Shown: positions 34,668 through 43,956 of the stretch, in pieces
Layout of the letters: each line of letters starts with the position of its first letter
Position numbering within the stretch: the first letter of the stretch is position 1
Assembly: GCA_903918755.1 (NCBI GenBank)
Contig: CAIXFN010000118.1
Coordinates: forward strand, 62,001 to 126,000
Source of the DNA: an uncultured Pedosphaera sp.
Lineage (GTDB): Bacteria; Verrucomicrobiota; Verrucomicrobiia; Limisphaerales; Pedosphaeraceae
Reading direction: 5' to 3'
DNA: 64,000 nt
Notes under the pieces: model-generated
Told to the model about the DNA's origin: nothing
Databases searched by the model: none
What the model saw: the letters and a program-made list of their open reading frames with translations, nothing else
Program-made: the position numbers and the translations under genes

Positions 34668-36137
34668 ATGGATCACATCGTGCCGGCCAATATTATGAGT
34701 ATTTCTTTGCAGTTTAGCGGCGGGGGCGGAACCCCGGTACTTCGCCGGGCTCGTCCTTCCGTCACCCGCTGGTTGACCCTGGCCACCGGGCTGGCACTCC
34801 TGGGCGGAACCGGCGCCGCCGTATTCGGCAGCGAAACCAACCCGGCACCCGCCTGGATTTCCCAACCCTTGTCCCTGGCGGAAAGCGTCAACCTGGCACT
34901 GCGGCAGAACGTCAGTATCCTGCGCGGTAAGAGCGATCTCGAAGCCGCTTATGGCGTGGTGATCCAGACCCGCGCGGTCGCCCTGCCCTCGCTCAAGGCC
35001 ACCGGCAGTTACCAGGCCACGACGTTGACCGAAGGTTTTCCCTTTCCCGGAGCCCCTTCCCCCCAGGATCAAAACTGGTCGGCAAACATCCAAATCGTTC
35101 AGACCATCTATGACGGTGGCAAAATCAGCGCCACCTGGCGGAGTGCGAAGCTGACGAAACAGCAGGCGATCCTGCAATATGAAACAGTGGTGGCGGATGC
35201 GCTGTTGCAAGTGCGCCTCGCTTATTACGATGTGCTCCTGGCGGCGGACCAGATCGAGGTGAATGAGGCCTCCGTGAAACTGCTCAACCGCCAGTTGGAA
35301 GATCAGAAGAGCCGGTTCGATGCCGGGATGGTTCCCCGTTTCAATGTGTTGCAGGCGGAAGTGGCCCTGTCCAATGAGCGCCCCAAATTAATCCAGGCCC
35401 GCAATGCGTTCCGCGTGGCCAAAAACAATTTGGTGAATTTGCTCGGCTTCCAGTTGCCGGCGCAAGTGCTCGAAGACATTCCGCTGCAACTCACCGATCA
35501 CCTCGATGCCAATCCCTACAAAATCGAATTGCCGGTTGCCGTGGCCAAGGGATTTGAAAACCGTTCCGAACTCGCCGCCGCCCGCAAAACCGCCAGCCTG
35601 CGGCAGGAAAGCCTGACGTCAGCCCGGGCCAGTCGGCAACCGCTGGTCCAGTTGGTCGGCGGCTATGGGGCGCGCAACAGCTATTATAACAATGACCTCA
35701 GCCGCGAGGTGCATGGATTCTCCGGCGGCGCCCAGGTGAGTTGGAACATCTTTGACGGATTTTTGCGCGATGGCCAGATCGCCCAGGCCAAGGCGCAATA
35801 CGACGGGGCGAAGGTGGATGTGGACAACCAGGCCCGGAACATCGAATTGGAAGTGCGGACGCAGTACTCCAACTTCATTGAGGCCGGGGAGATTCTGGAA
35901 TCCCAAAAGAAAGTTCAGGAAGAAGCGGACGAGGCCTTGCGCCTGGCGATTGCCCGGAATGAGGCGGGCACCGGCACCCAACTCGATGTACTGAGCGCCC
36001 AAACCGCGCTGACCCAGGCCCGGTCCACCCAGGTCCAGGCTCTGCATGATTATGACGCCGCCCGCGCAAAACTGGAACGCGCCATGGGTGTCAACACCTG
36101 GGGCCAGAGTCCCGCCGCGGCGGCCCCGGCCAAATAG
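34668..36137 (+). CDS. TolC-family outer membrane efflux protein
   Basis: 489 residues. An N-terminal hydrophobic segment (about 33-52) suggests export, and the two tandem OEP repeats are recognisable: SLAESVNLALRQN, DALLQVRLAYYDVLLA, RNAFRVAKNNLVNLLG, and later SWNIFDGFLRDGQIAQAKAQYDGAKVD, GTGTQLDVLSAQTALTQARSTQVQALHDYDAARAKLERAMG. It completes the tripartite exporter. ATG 34668 follows the fusion protein by 2 bp; an ATG at 34695 is possible. Confidence 0.9.
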   Translation: MDHIVPANIMSISLQFSGGGGTPVLRRARPSVTRWLTLATGLALLGGTGAAVFGSETNPAPAWISQPLSLAESVNLALRQNVSILRGKSDLEAAYGVVIQTRAVALPSLKATGSYQATTLTEGFPFPGAPSPQDQNWSANIQIVQTIYDGGKISATWRSAKLTKQQAILQYETVVADALLQVRLAYYDVLLAADQIEVNEASVKLLNRQLEDQKSRFDAGMVPRFNVLQAEVALSNERPKLIQARNAFRVAKNNLVNLLGFQLPAQVLEDIPLQLTDHLDANPYKIELPVAVAKGFENRSELAAARKTASLRQESLTSARASRQPLVQLVGGYGARNSYYNNDLSREVHGFSGGAQVSWNIFDGFLRDGQIAQAKAQYDGAKVDVDNQARNIELEVRTQYSNFIEAGEILESQKKVQEEADEALRLAIARNEAGTGTQLDVLSAQTALTQARSTQVQALHDYDAARAKLERAMGVNTWGQSPAAAAPAK

Positions 36138-36167
36138 CGGGTTGCGGCGGGCCGATCACGTTGGAAC

Positions 36168-36854
36168 TCAATGTTCGCGAGACCGCCGGACGACAATTTC
36201 CTGCGGGGCCACATTTTTTGCGATGCGGTCCGGGGGCAGGACACCACGCCAGTTCGTGTTGGGATAAACCACGGAACCCCGCCCGATAATGGTGCCGGGA
36301 TTGAGCACGGAGTTGCACCCGATGTCGGTGTGGTCGCCCAGGAGCGCCCCGAATTTGCGGAGTCCCGTGTCCCGGGACACACCATCGATCGCCACGCCCA
36401 CATTGCCCGGCATGAGTTTCACGTTGGAGATCTTCACGCCCGCCCCGAGGTGGGCTTTGTAACCAAGAATCGAATCGCCCACGTAACTGAAGTGCGGCAC
36501 GGTGCCGCCGTTAAACAGCAGGGAATGTTTGAATTCACAGGCATTGCCGAGCACGCAATTATCGCCGATGATCACATAATCACGGATGTAGGCATTATGA
36601 CGAATTTCACAGTTGCGTCCGATGATGGCGGGCCCCTTGATCATGGCCCCCTCCTCGATCACCGTGCCTTCGCCGATAATCACGCCCGGTCCGAGGAAGA
36701 CACCCGGCCGCTCCGCGGGTTTGGGCACGCCCTGGGTCCGCGCCTCGCAATATGCCTTGAGCTTTTTCAAGGCGTCCCAGGCGTATTGGCAATCCGCGAA
36801 CAGATCCGCGTGCGCGGTCTGGGTCAAATCGAATAATTCGTCCGGTCTGAACAT
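36168..36854 (-). CDS. left-handed beta-helix acyltransferase/nucleotidyltransferase-like protein
   Basis: 228 residues. After a short helical N-terminus, residues about 55-220 show isoleucine-rich hexapeptide repeats (e.g. GPGVIIGEGTVIEEG, GPAIIGRNCEIRHNAYIRDYVIIGDNCVLGNAC) of the left-handed beta-helix fold. The pattern resembles GlmU C-terminal domains and related sugar-nucleotide acyltransferases; without the nucleotidyltransferase domain the exact reaction is unknown. It converges with the TolC gene. Confidence 0.82.
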   Translation of the reverse strand: MFRPDELFDLTQTAHADLFADCQYAWDALKKLKAYCEARTQGVPKPAERPGVFLGPGVIIGEGTVIEEGAMIKGPAIIGRNCEIRHNAYIRDYVIIGDNCVLGNACEFKHSLLFNGGTVPHFSYVGDSILGYKAHLGAGVKISNVKLMPGNVGVAIDGVSRDTGLRKFGALLGDHTDIGCNSVLNPGTIIGRGSVVYPNTNWRGVLPPDRIAKNVAPQEIVVRRSREH

Positions 36855-36974
36855 GCCGCAGGTTAGCGGTTGGCACCGATTGAGCCAATGATTTTGGGGA
36901 GCGGTGGGGCGGGCCCAATTCGGTCATTGCGGGACGGAGCGGGTTGGCGTTGTATGGATGGGCGTGAAAACTTT

Positions 36975-38120
36975 ATGGAACTGACCCGCACCGCCTATGC
37001 CACCTGGAGTGGCGGCAGTTACACCGGGATGGGCGAACCGCTGTCCGAGGAACGCAACCTGCAGGTGATTCATCACGCCTGGGAACGGGGGATCCGCACT
37101 TTCCTGACGGCGGATGTTTTCGGCCAGGGGGCGGCGGACGACCTCCTGGGCCGGGCGCTCGCGGGAATGCCGCGCCAAGAAATTTGCCTGGTCGGCGCGG
37201 TGGGCCATGATTTTTACTCCGGCCGGCAGGATGGTCCGCGCGGTTACCTGCGGTTTACGCATCCGGCCTTGCGGCCCCCCAATCAATTTGCCGAGTACCT
37301 GCGCCGGGCCACCGAATTGGCCCTCGCCCGCTGTCGGGTGGACAAGTTCGACCTGCTCTTGCTCCAGAACCCCGATTTACTCGGCTTCACCAGTGAGGCG
37401 GTCTGGCTCGGGATGCACCGACTGCGCGAAGCCGGGCTCACCGATCGGATCGGCATCGCGCCCGGCCCGGCCAATGGCTATCCGCTGGACCTGTTGGTTT
37501 GCTTTGCCCGCTTCGGGGCCCTGTTGGACGGCGCCATGCTCATCCTGAATCCGCTGGAACCCGCGCCCGCCAATCTGGTACTGCCGGTAGCGGAGCAATT
37601 GGGGATCCGGGTCATCACGCGCGCCATCGATGCGGGCGGCTTGTTTTTTGATGATCTGCCGACAGACCACCAATTCGGACTGTCGGACAGTCGGCAAAAC
37701 CGTCCCGCCGGTTGGTGGTCGGATGGCCGACGGAAGATGGACATCATGCGGGAGGTGGCGGACAAGCACGGCCTCACCATGCTTCAACTCGCCAGCCTCT
37801 GGGATCTGGCGCAACCCTCCGTCCGCTGTGTCGCGCCCACTTTTCTCCAGGAAACCGATCCCGGGGCGCGCACCATTGAGTCCCGGATCGATGAATTGGG
37901 CAGCCTTCCCGAAATGCAACTTACGGCGGATGAATCCGGTTTCATGGCGGAAATCAGCGCGCCGGCCGGCTGCCTCCAGTTGAAAGGCGCGCATCCGGGG
38001 CACTTGGGGGAACCGGAAACCGACCGCTGGCTACCCTTGCCGGATCACGAGGCCGTGGCCCGCCGTTGGGGAATCGATCCGGCCAAGGTGCTGGCCTATC
38101 CCCCGAAACCAGGGGCCTGA
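36975..38120 (+). CDS. aldo/keto reductase-like protein
   Basis: 381 residues from ATG 36975; homologous proteins start similarly (MELT..AY.TWSGG). The TIM-barrel pattern of aldo/keto reductases is visible: YTGMGEPLSEE, GIRTFLTADVFGQGAADDLLGRAL, GAVGHDFY and DLLLLQNPDLL. The catalytic tyrosine position corresponds to AVFGQGA..., where the usual Tyr is Phe, so standard reductase activity is uncertain. Starts at 36954 or 36870 lack homology. A separate transcription unit, divergent from the beta-helix gene. Confidence 0.78.
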   Translation: MELTRTAYATWSGGSYTGMGEPLSEERNLQVIHHAWERGIRTFLTADVFGQGAADDLLGRALAGMPRQEICLVGAVGHDFYSGRQDGPRGYLRFTHPALRPPNQFAEYLRRATELALARCRVDKFDLLLLQNPDLLGFTSEAVWLGMHRLREAGLTDRIGIAPGPANGYPLDLLVCFARFGALLDGAMLILNPLEPAPANLVLPVAEQLGIRVITRAIDAGGLFFDDLPTDHQFGLSDSRQNRPAGWWSDGRRKMDIMREVADKHGLTMLQLASLWDLAQPSVRCVAPTFLQETDPGARTIESRIDELGSLPEMQLTADESGFMAEISAPAGCLQLKGAHPGHLGEPETDRWLPLPDHEAVARRWGIDPAKVLAYPPKPGA

Positions 38121-38175
38121 TCGGGCCGCGAAATGGCTGACAAACATCCCCCGGTCTGGTAATACACCGCGCGAA

Positions 38176-40224
38176 ATGACGCGCCAACATCGTCCAATAC
38201 TGCGCCCGGTAACCGCCCGCGCCCTGGACATTCTCCGCTTGCTCACTCCCCTCCTCCTGGCGGTGGGGTTGGCCGGGTCCCAACTCAACGCGGCCAATGC
38301 CACCAATCCGCCGACAGGATTAGTCGCAACTTTCCGCGCCACTACTACCCCCGGCAGTGGTAACGCAGCCGCGGACACAGAAATCACTCCAGCGGTTTCC
38401 CTTTACGTCCCGGCCGGATCATCGCCCACGCCTTTCCTCCCCGCCGGCCCGTTCACCACCACCTGGGAAGGTCAGCTCACCGTCGAATCGGAAGCTCCCT
38501 ATCGCTTTCGCGCCGAACTCAATGGGGCAGTAACACTGGAGTTGAATGGCGCACCCGCCCTGCGCGCGTCCGGCTCCGGCGACGCCACGGAACCCGGCGA
38601 ACCCATAATCCTCCGGCGCGGCACGAATTCCTTCCGCCTCCAGTTTACGAGTCCCGCGGCGGGCCACGCCTTTGTCCGCTTGCAATGGCAGCCGAAAGAC
38701 AGTTTCTTTCAACCGATCCCTCCCGCGGCTTTGAGTCATGACGCCGAACCACCCGCTTTGATCAGTGCGCGGCAGTTGCGGCTCGGTCGCGAATTGTTTG
38801 TGGAATATCGCTGCGCCAAATGTCATCTCATTCCTGCCGGCAACCCCGGCACCGGCATGCCGGAACTCGCAATGGACGCCCCGGACTTGAAAGGCATCGC
38901 CAGCCGACGCAACCCGGCCTGGCTCACGGAGTGGATTGCGAATCCCGCAGCCCTGCGCCCCTCGGCGCGGATGCCCAAGCTGCTTCATGGCCCGGCTTCG
39001 GGGGAAGACGCCGCGGCGATCACGGCGTTTCTTGCCTCGCTCCCCTCCAGCCCCCAGCCCACGTTGCCGCCGGCCACCCCAGCGCTGGTTTCAGCGGGCA
39101 AACGGCTCTTTGCCGCCCTGCATTGCGAGGCGTGCCATGACGGGCCCGAATCAAAGACCAATTCGCCTACCCGAATCTCCCTGGCGTCAGTCGGCCAGAA
39201 ATTTGCCCCGGGCGCGTTGGTCACTTTTCTGCTCCAACCGCAAGCCCACTACGCGTGGATTCGCATGCCCAACTTCCAACTCACCGCGGCGGAAGCCAGC
39301 CAACTTGGGGCCTACTTGACTGCCACCGTCACACCCAACACCACGCAACCCGCCCCGCCCGCGGAGGAAGCAGCGGTGGAGCGGGGACGGAGTCTGGTAC
39401 AGACTTCCGGCTGCCTTAATTGCCACGCTCTCGAGTCGCCCAACCTTTCCAAAGCCCCGCGTTTGACCGACTTGGTTGGCGGTGCCTGGCAGCGCGGTTG
39501 CCTCGCCCCCACGGCGGAAGCCGCGGGAACCGCGCCGCGATTCACCTTCACCCCGGAGCAACGGGCGGCCCTCGCCGCTTTTGGGGCCACGGACCACACC
39601 TCCCTGGAACGGCACGTGCCGGCGGAATTCGCCGTCCGGCAAACCCGCAATTTGAATTGTCGCGAATGCCATGGTCGCTTCGAAGGCTTCCCGGCGCTGG
39701 ACGGATTGGGAGCGAAGCTGCAGCCTGAATGGGCTGGGCATTTCATCTCCGCCGAGATCACCAACAAACCCCGCCCGTGGATCACCGCCCGGATGCCCGC
39801 ATTTCCCCACGGCCAAGCGCTCGCGGAAGGGCTCGCCCACGGGAGCGGTTATCCGGCCCATACGCCGCCCGAGCCAGCCATCGATATGACTCAAGTCCCA
39901 ATCGGCCAAAAGCTGATCTCCATGGCGGGTGGCTTTGCGTGCGTCTCCTGCCATGCGGTCGGTTCCGTTCAGGCCGCGCAAACCTCGGAAACCGCCGGCA
40001 TTAATCTGGCGCTGACCGGTGGCCGTGTTCGGAAGTCCTTTTTCATGCGCTGGGTGCGCAATCCGCAACTGGTGGATCCCGGCACCAAGATGCCGGTCTA
40101 TTTTGATGAGGAAGGGAGAAGCCCGCTGCCGGATGTGCTCGGCGGCGACGCCACCAAACAACTCCTCGCCATTTGGGAATATCTCCGGTTGGGCGACAAA
40201 ATGCCCCCACCACTCGCTCCCTGA
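38176..40224 (+). CDS. secreted PA14-domain pentaheme cytochrome c
   Basis: 682 residues. A signal peptide near residues 18-40 (RLLTPLLLAVGLAGSQLNAAN) precedes a PA14 carbohydrate-binding-like domain (about 47-175) and then five heme motifs: CAKCH 213-217, CEACH 317-321, CLNCH 413-417, CRECH 495-499 and CVSCH 589-593. Spacing of about 80-105 residues suggests five class I cytochrome domains. Such multi-domain cytochromes occur in Verrucomicrobiota and Planctomycetota. The physiological role is unknown; it could be an extracytoplasmic electron carrier linked to carbohydrate metabolism. Confidence 0.85.
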   Translation: MTRQHRPILRPVTARALDILRLLTPLLLAVGLAGSQLNAANATNPPTGLVATFRATTTPGSGNAAADTEITPAVSLYVPAGSSPTPFLPAGPFTTTWEGQLTVESEAPYRFRAELNGAVTLELNGAPALRASGSGDATEPGEPIILRRGTNSFRLQFTSPAAGHAFVRLQWQPKDSFFQPIPPAALSHDAEPPALISARQLRLGRELFVEYRCAKCHLIPAGNPGTGMPELAMDAPDLKGIASRRNPAWLTEWIANPAALRPSARMPKLLHGPASGEDAAAITAFLASLPSSPQPTLPPATPALVSAGKRLFAALHCEACHDGPESKTNSPTRISLASVGQKFAPGALVTFLLQPQAHYAWIRMPNFQLTAAEASQLGAYLTATVTPNTTQPAPPAEEAAVERGRSLVQTSGCLNCHALESPNLSKAPRLTDLVGGAWQRGCLAPTAEAAGTAPRFTFTPEQRAALAAFGATDHTSLERHVPAEFAVRQTRNLNCRECHGRFEGFPALDGLGAKLQPEWAGHFISAEITNKPRPWITARMPAFPHGQALAEGLAHGSGYPAHTPPEPAIDMTQVPIGQKLISMAGGFACVSCHAVGSVQAAQTSETAGINLALTGGRVRKSFFMRWVRNPQLVDPGTKMPVYFDEEGRSPLPDVLGGDATKQLLAIWEYLRLGDKMPPPLAP

Positions 40225-40280
40225 ACGGACGGGGACTTCGCGCGTGACGTCGCCAGCTTCCCCGCTTATAAAGTGGGCGC

Positions 40281-41324
40281 ATGGCATTTGCGGATTTTCC
40301 GGAACAGAAACAGGCGGTGGATCTGCTGCAACGCAGTTTGCGGCGGGGACGCCTGGGGCATGCCTACCTGTTCAGCGGCCAGCACCTGCCCCAGTTGGAG
40401 GCGCTCGCCCGCACCCTGGCGAAGACCTTGAATTGCCAGCAACCGATCCGGGCGGAAGTCGGGGCGGACGGCGGCGTGCCGCCCGCGATTGATTGCTGTG
40501 ACGTCTGCTCCGTCTGTCGCAAGATTGATGCCCAGAACCATGGCGATGTCCATCGCGCCCGTCCGGAATCAAAAATGCGCCTGATCACCATCGATCAGAT
40601 GCGGGAGATCATGCATGAAGTCCACCTCAAGCCCAATGAGGCGGAATACAAGGTGGCCATCATTGAGGCGGCGGACCGCCTGAACACCCAGGCGGCCAAT
40701 TCTTTCCTCAAAACCCTGGAAGAGCCCCCGGCCAAATCGATCCTGATCCTGCTCACGACCGAGCCGCAGCGAATCCTGGAAACCATCACGTCGCGTTGCC
40801 TGCGACTCCACTTTGCCGCGGATCCGGGCCGACTGGTCGGAGCGAGCCAAACGGCTTGGTTGCAAGAGTTCGGAGCGGTGGCCGTCGGGCAAAAGAGCCT
40901 GATGAGCCGTTATTTGCTGCTGGATACCTTGCTGGGGAAGTTGACCGGATTGAAGGAAAGCATCGAAAAAGCGCTGGCGGCCCGTTCCCCCCTGGAACAA
41001 TACGACGACGTGGAACCGGCCTTGCGGGAAAAGTGGGAGGAGGAGTTGGCCGCCTCCGTCGTGGCGGAATACCGGCTCCAACGCACTGAATTGCTGGTGG
41101 CCCTCCAATGGTGGTTACGGGATATCTGGCTGGTCACCCAATCCGTGGGCGGCGATTTGCTAACTTTCCCGGACATTCCCGGGGCCCGCGAAGTCGCCGG
41201 CCGGATCACACCCGACCAGGCCATGGAGAATCTCGCGATCATGGAACGCACCCATCGATTGCTCTACACCAACGTGCAGGAAGCCCTGGCCCTCGAAGTC
41301 GGATTGCTGAAACTCAACTTGTGA
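40281..41324 (+). CDS. holB: DNA polymerase III subunit delta prime
   Basis: 347 residues. Clamp-loader AAA+ protein with the zinc module CCDVCSVCRKI, the segment IDQMREIMHEVHLKPNEAEYKVAIIEAADRLN and SFLKTLEEPP, all typical. The usual Walker A GKxT is missing (FSGQHLPQLEAL), which is common for delta prime because it does not hydrolyse ATP. It participates in loading the sliding clamp. It stands 56 bp after the cytochrome gene and just before the O-antigen ligase gene. Confidence 0.92.
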   Translation: MAFADFPEQKQAVDLLQRSLRRGRLGHAYLFSGQHLPQLEALARTLAKTLNCQQPIRAEVGADGGVPPAIDCCDVCSVCRKIDAQNHGDVHRARPESKMRLITIDQMREIMHEVHLKPNEAEYKVAIIEAADRLNTQAANSFLKTLEEPPAKSILILLTTEPQRILETITSRCLRLHFAADPGRLVGASQTAWLQEFGAVAVGQKSLMSRYLLLDTLLGKLTGLKESIEKALAARSPLEQYDDVEPALREKWEEELAASVVAEYRLQRTELLVALQWWLRDIWLVTQSVGGDLLTFPDIPGAREVAGRITPDQAMENLAIMERTHRLLYTNVQEALALEVGLLKLNL

Positions 41325-41388
41325 ACCAGGAACCGCGCTGCGTGAAGTCCAGATTTGATTTCGCCGCCCCGCTGTGGGCTCCGCCCGC

Positions 41389-42744
41389 ATGAAGCCCGCC
41401 CGCCCCGGCAAATCCGCCGCTGTCTTAGCCCCTCCCGCGCCGCGCCGACCGCAGGTTTTTGCCCTGCTCCTGGGGGCGGTCTTCGCGCTGGCTCTGCTGA
41501 AATTGGGGAATCCGGTCATCATGGAAAGCCATCTCGTGGTGCCTGGCGATGCGTATGAATTCGTGCTGAACCCGTGGCCCGCGGCCTGGGGCTACGGACT
41601 CCTGCTGGCGGTTGCCTTGCTGGGCGGCAGTCTGTTGCGGTGGCGGCGGGACGTCCCCCGGGCGATGGTCATTTTGCCCGCCCTTTGGCTGGGCTGGCAG
41701 GTTCTGGCGACCGGCCAGAGTAGCGCGCCGACGCTGAGCACCCTCACCCTGGTCCACTTTGGTTCGTGCGTGGTGTGCTTCTATCTCGGCTTGTTCGTGC
41801 TGGGGCGGCAGGCCGAGCCGAATCAATTCTGGATCCCCCTGCTCATCGGATTCTGCTTGGTGATGCTGTCGGGCTTCCTCCAGCACTTCGGTGGTTTGGA
41901 GGCGACGCGGGAGTATTTCTGGAATGAAATCTACCCCAAATCCAAAAACCTGCCCCCGGACTTGGTCAAACGGATGTCGAGCACCCGCGTCTTCGCGACC
42001 TTGTTTTATCCCAATACCCTGGCGGGAGTGATCCTGCTTTGGCTCCCGATTCTGCTCGCCGTGATTTGGTCGTGGCGGACCCGGTTCACCCCGGGCGCCC
42101 GCGGCCTGTTGATGGCCCTGGTTGCGGGCGCCGGACTCGCCTGCCTGTTCTGGTCCGGTTCCAAAGGCGGCTGGTTATTGATGCTGGTGCTGGGCTTCGG
42201 GGGAATCCTCGCATTGCCGTTCTCCCGGCGCCTCAAGCTGGCGTTGGTCGGCGGAGTGCTGGTTCTGGGTTTGGCCGGCTTCGTCATCAAATATGCCGGT
42301 TTTTTCCAAAAAGGAGCCACCAGTGTGGTGGCGCGCTTCGATTATTGGGAGGCCGCCGCCAAAATCACCGCAGCCCATCCGCTGTTGGGATCGGGTCCGG
42401 GTACGTTCGGTCAATCCTATAAAGCCATCAAACGTCCGGAATCGGAAATGGCCCTGATCACGCACAATGACTACCTGGAACAAGCCTGTGATTCCGGGAT
42501 TCCGGGGTTTGTCCTGTTTACGAGTTTTGTGATCGGCGGCCTCGTGCTCACCTGGCGGCGGGCGGGCGGGCAGCGGAGTGGCGTGCGCTGGGCGGTGTGG
42601 CTGGGCCTGTTGGGTTGGTCGCTGCACGCCACCGTCGAGTTCCCCCTCTACATTCCCGCGCTGGCCTGGCCGGCCTTCGCCTTGTTCGGCTGGCTCCTGG
42701 CCCAACCGGCAAATCCCATCGACACCTCTCCCGCGGTCAGCTAG
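41389..42744 (+). CDS. O-antigen ligase/polymerase-like membrane protein
   Basis: 451 residues with about ten to eleven membrane helices and a large loop in the middle. The Wzy_C/WaaL pattern includes RFDYWEAAAKITAAHPLLGSGPGTFGQSYKAIKRPESEMALITHNDYLEQACDSGIPGFVLF, with the HND and GSGPGTF motifs of this family. It transfers or polymerises polysaccharide units at the membrane. ATG 41389 is preferred over the GTG 15 bp upstream. The gene ends 15 bp before aroQ. Confidence 0.82.
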   Translation: MKPARPGKSAAVLAPPAPRRPQVFALLLGAVFALALLKLGNPVIMESHLVVPGDAYEFVLNPWPAAWGYGLLLAVALLGGSLLRWRRDVPRAMVILPALWLGWQVLATGQSSAPTLSTLTLVHFGSCVVCFYLGLFVLGRQAEPNQFWIPLLIGFCLVMLSGFLQHFGGLEATREYFWNEIYPKSKNLPPDLVKRMSSTRVFATLFYPNTLAGVILLWLPILLAVIWSWRTRFTPGARGLLMALVAGAGLACLFWSGSKGGWLLMLVLGFGGILALPFSRRLKLALVGGVLVLGLAGFVIKYAGFFQKGATSVVARFDYWEAAAKITAAHPLLGSGPGTFGQSYKAIKRPESEMALITHNDYLEQACDSGIPGFVLFTSFVIGGLVLTWRRAGGQRSGVRWAVWLGLLGWSLHATVEFPLYIPALAWPAFALFGWLLAQPANPIDTSPAVS

Positions 42745-42759
42745 ATTCCCGTCGCAGCC

Positions 42760-43197
42760 ATGAAGTTACTGTATCTTAATGGTCCCAACTTGAACCTGCT
42801 GGGCACCCGGGAACCGGGGGTCTACGGGAAGGCTACCTTGGCGGACATCGAATCCCTGGTCCGGCAGCGCGCAGCCAGGAGCGGCGTGGAAATCGACTTC
42901 CGGCAATCCAATCTCGAAGGCGAATTGGTGACCTGGATCCAGCAGGCGCGCGGTCAGTTTGACGGCATTGTCCTGAACGCGGCCGCCTACACCCACACCA
43001 GCATCGCCCTGCGCGACGCGATCTCGGCGGTCGGCCTTCCCACCATTGAAATCCACCTTTCGAACGTTCACGCCCGCGAGGAATTTCGTCATCGTTCGCT
43101 CATTGCCCCCGTGTGTCGCGGCCAGATCACGGGCTTTGGAGTGAATTCTTACCTTTTGGCCTTGGAAGCGTTCATTATCGATAACGGCGACAAATAG
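42760..43197 (+). CDS. aroQ: 3-dehydroquinate dehydratase, type II
   Basis: 145 residues, the normal size. Motifs are [18 protein letters not shown] (including catalytic Tyr), [27 protein letters not shown] and [17 protein letters not shown]. It converts 3-dehydroquinate to 3-dehydroshikimate in the chorismate pathway. It stands after the O-antigen ligase-like gene and before accB. Confidence 0.95.
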   Translation: MKLLYLNGPNLNLLGTREPGVYGKATLADIESLVRQRAARSGVEIDFRQSNLEGELVTWIQQARGQFDGIVLNAAAYTHTSIALRDAISAVGLPTIEIHLSNVHAREEFRHRSLIAPVCRGQITGFGVNSYLLALEAFIIDNGDK

Positions 43198-43270
43198 TTG
43201 GGCCAGATGCAGGAAAAGCACCCGCTTTTTTGACACTTTTACGAAGACCTTTAACCGATAATTTTATCCC

Positions 43271-43299
43271 TTGACGGCATTTCAGGGGCTGACTAGGCT
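43271..43299 (+). promoter_or_regulatory. putative promoter of accB-accC
   Basis: TTGACG at 43271-43276 and TAGGCT at 43294-43299 with a 17-bp spacer in the 219-bp gap between aroQ and accB. The -10 is weak. The rest of the gap shows no RNA gene or terminator. Confidence 0.3.
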
Positions 43300-43416
43300 C
43301 CTCTCGATTGAATTACGCAGCACACTACGCTCGATCCGGATGCAATGGCATGAAATCAGGTTCGCCGGAATTGGTTGGGCAAGTGCGGGCAACTGAACTC
43401 TACTGAAAGCGGCTTT

Positions 43417-43884
43417 GTGGATCTAAAAGATATTAAGGCCATCATCGACCTCATGAAGAAGAACTCCATCTCGGAGTTCGAACTGGAAAAGCAGGAATTT
43501 AAGATCAAACTTAAGCGGGGCGGCAACGGAGGCGGGCCGAACCTTTCCAACGACGATGGGGCCGGTGTGGGTTACCAATTGCCAGCGCCCGGCTCGGGGC
43601 TACCCGCCGTAACCGTCGCCCAATTGCCCCCGGTTTCTTCCACGGACGCGGAAATTCGCTCGCCCATGATTGGCACCTTTTATCGGGCCCCATCCCCGGA
43701 AGCGGCCAACTACGCCGAAATCGGCATGGAGGTCACCCCGGACACGGTGGTTTGCATCATCGAGGCCATGAAGGTGATGAACGAAATCAAAGCCGAGGTC
43801 AAAGGGGTCATCACCCAATCCTTGGTGGAGAACGCCAAACCCGTCGAATTCGGTCAACCCTTGTTCAAAATCCGCCCCACTTGA
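43417..43884 (+). CDS. accB: biotin carboxyl carrier protein of acetyl-CoA carboxylase
   Basis: 155 residues from GTG 43417 (VDLKDIKAIIDLMKK); a reading from 43375 adds residues that do not fit the family. The middle is a Gly/Pro-rich linker and the C-terminal domain carries the biotinylation site EAMKVMNEI with K119. It carries biotin between AccC and the carboxyltransferase in fatty acid synthesis. accC follows 72 bp later. Confidence 0.94.
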   Translation: MDLKDIKAIIDLMKKNSISEFELEKQEFKIKLKRGGNGGGPNLSNDDGAGVGYQLPAPGSGLPAVTVAQLPPVSSTDAEIRSPMIGTFYRAPSPEAANYAEIGMEVTPDTVVCIIEAMKVMNEIKAEVKGVITQSLVENAKPVEFGQPLFKIRPT

Positions 43885-43956
43885 GGTGTGTCCGGCGCCT
43901 CACCGGGACTGTCCTGGTCCCGCCGGTGCCCTTGGAAGCCATTTCCCCAAAACTGC

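Noticed and set aside
40281-41324. Loss of Walker A in holB as a defect
   Set aside because: Delta prime subunits normally lack a working ATP site, so this is ordinary.
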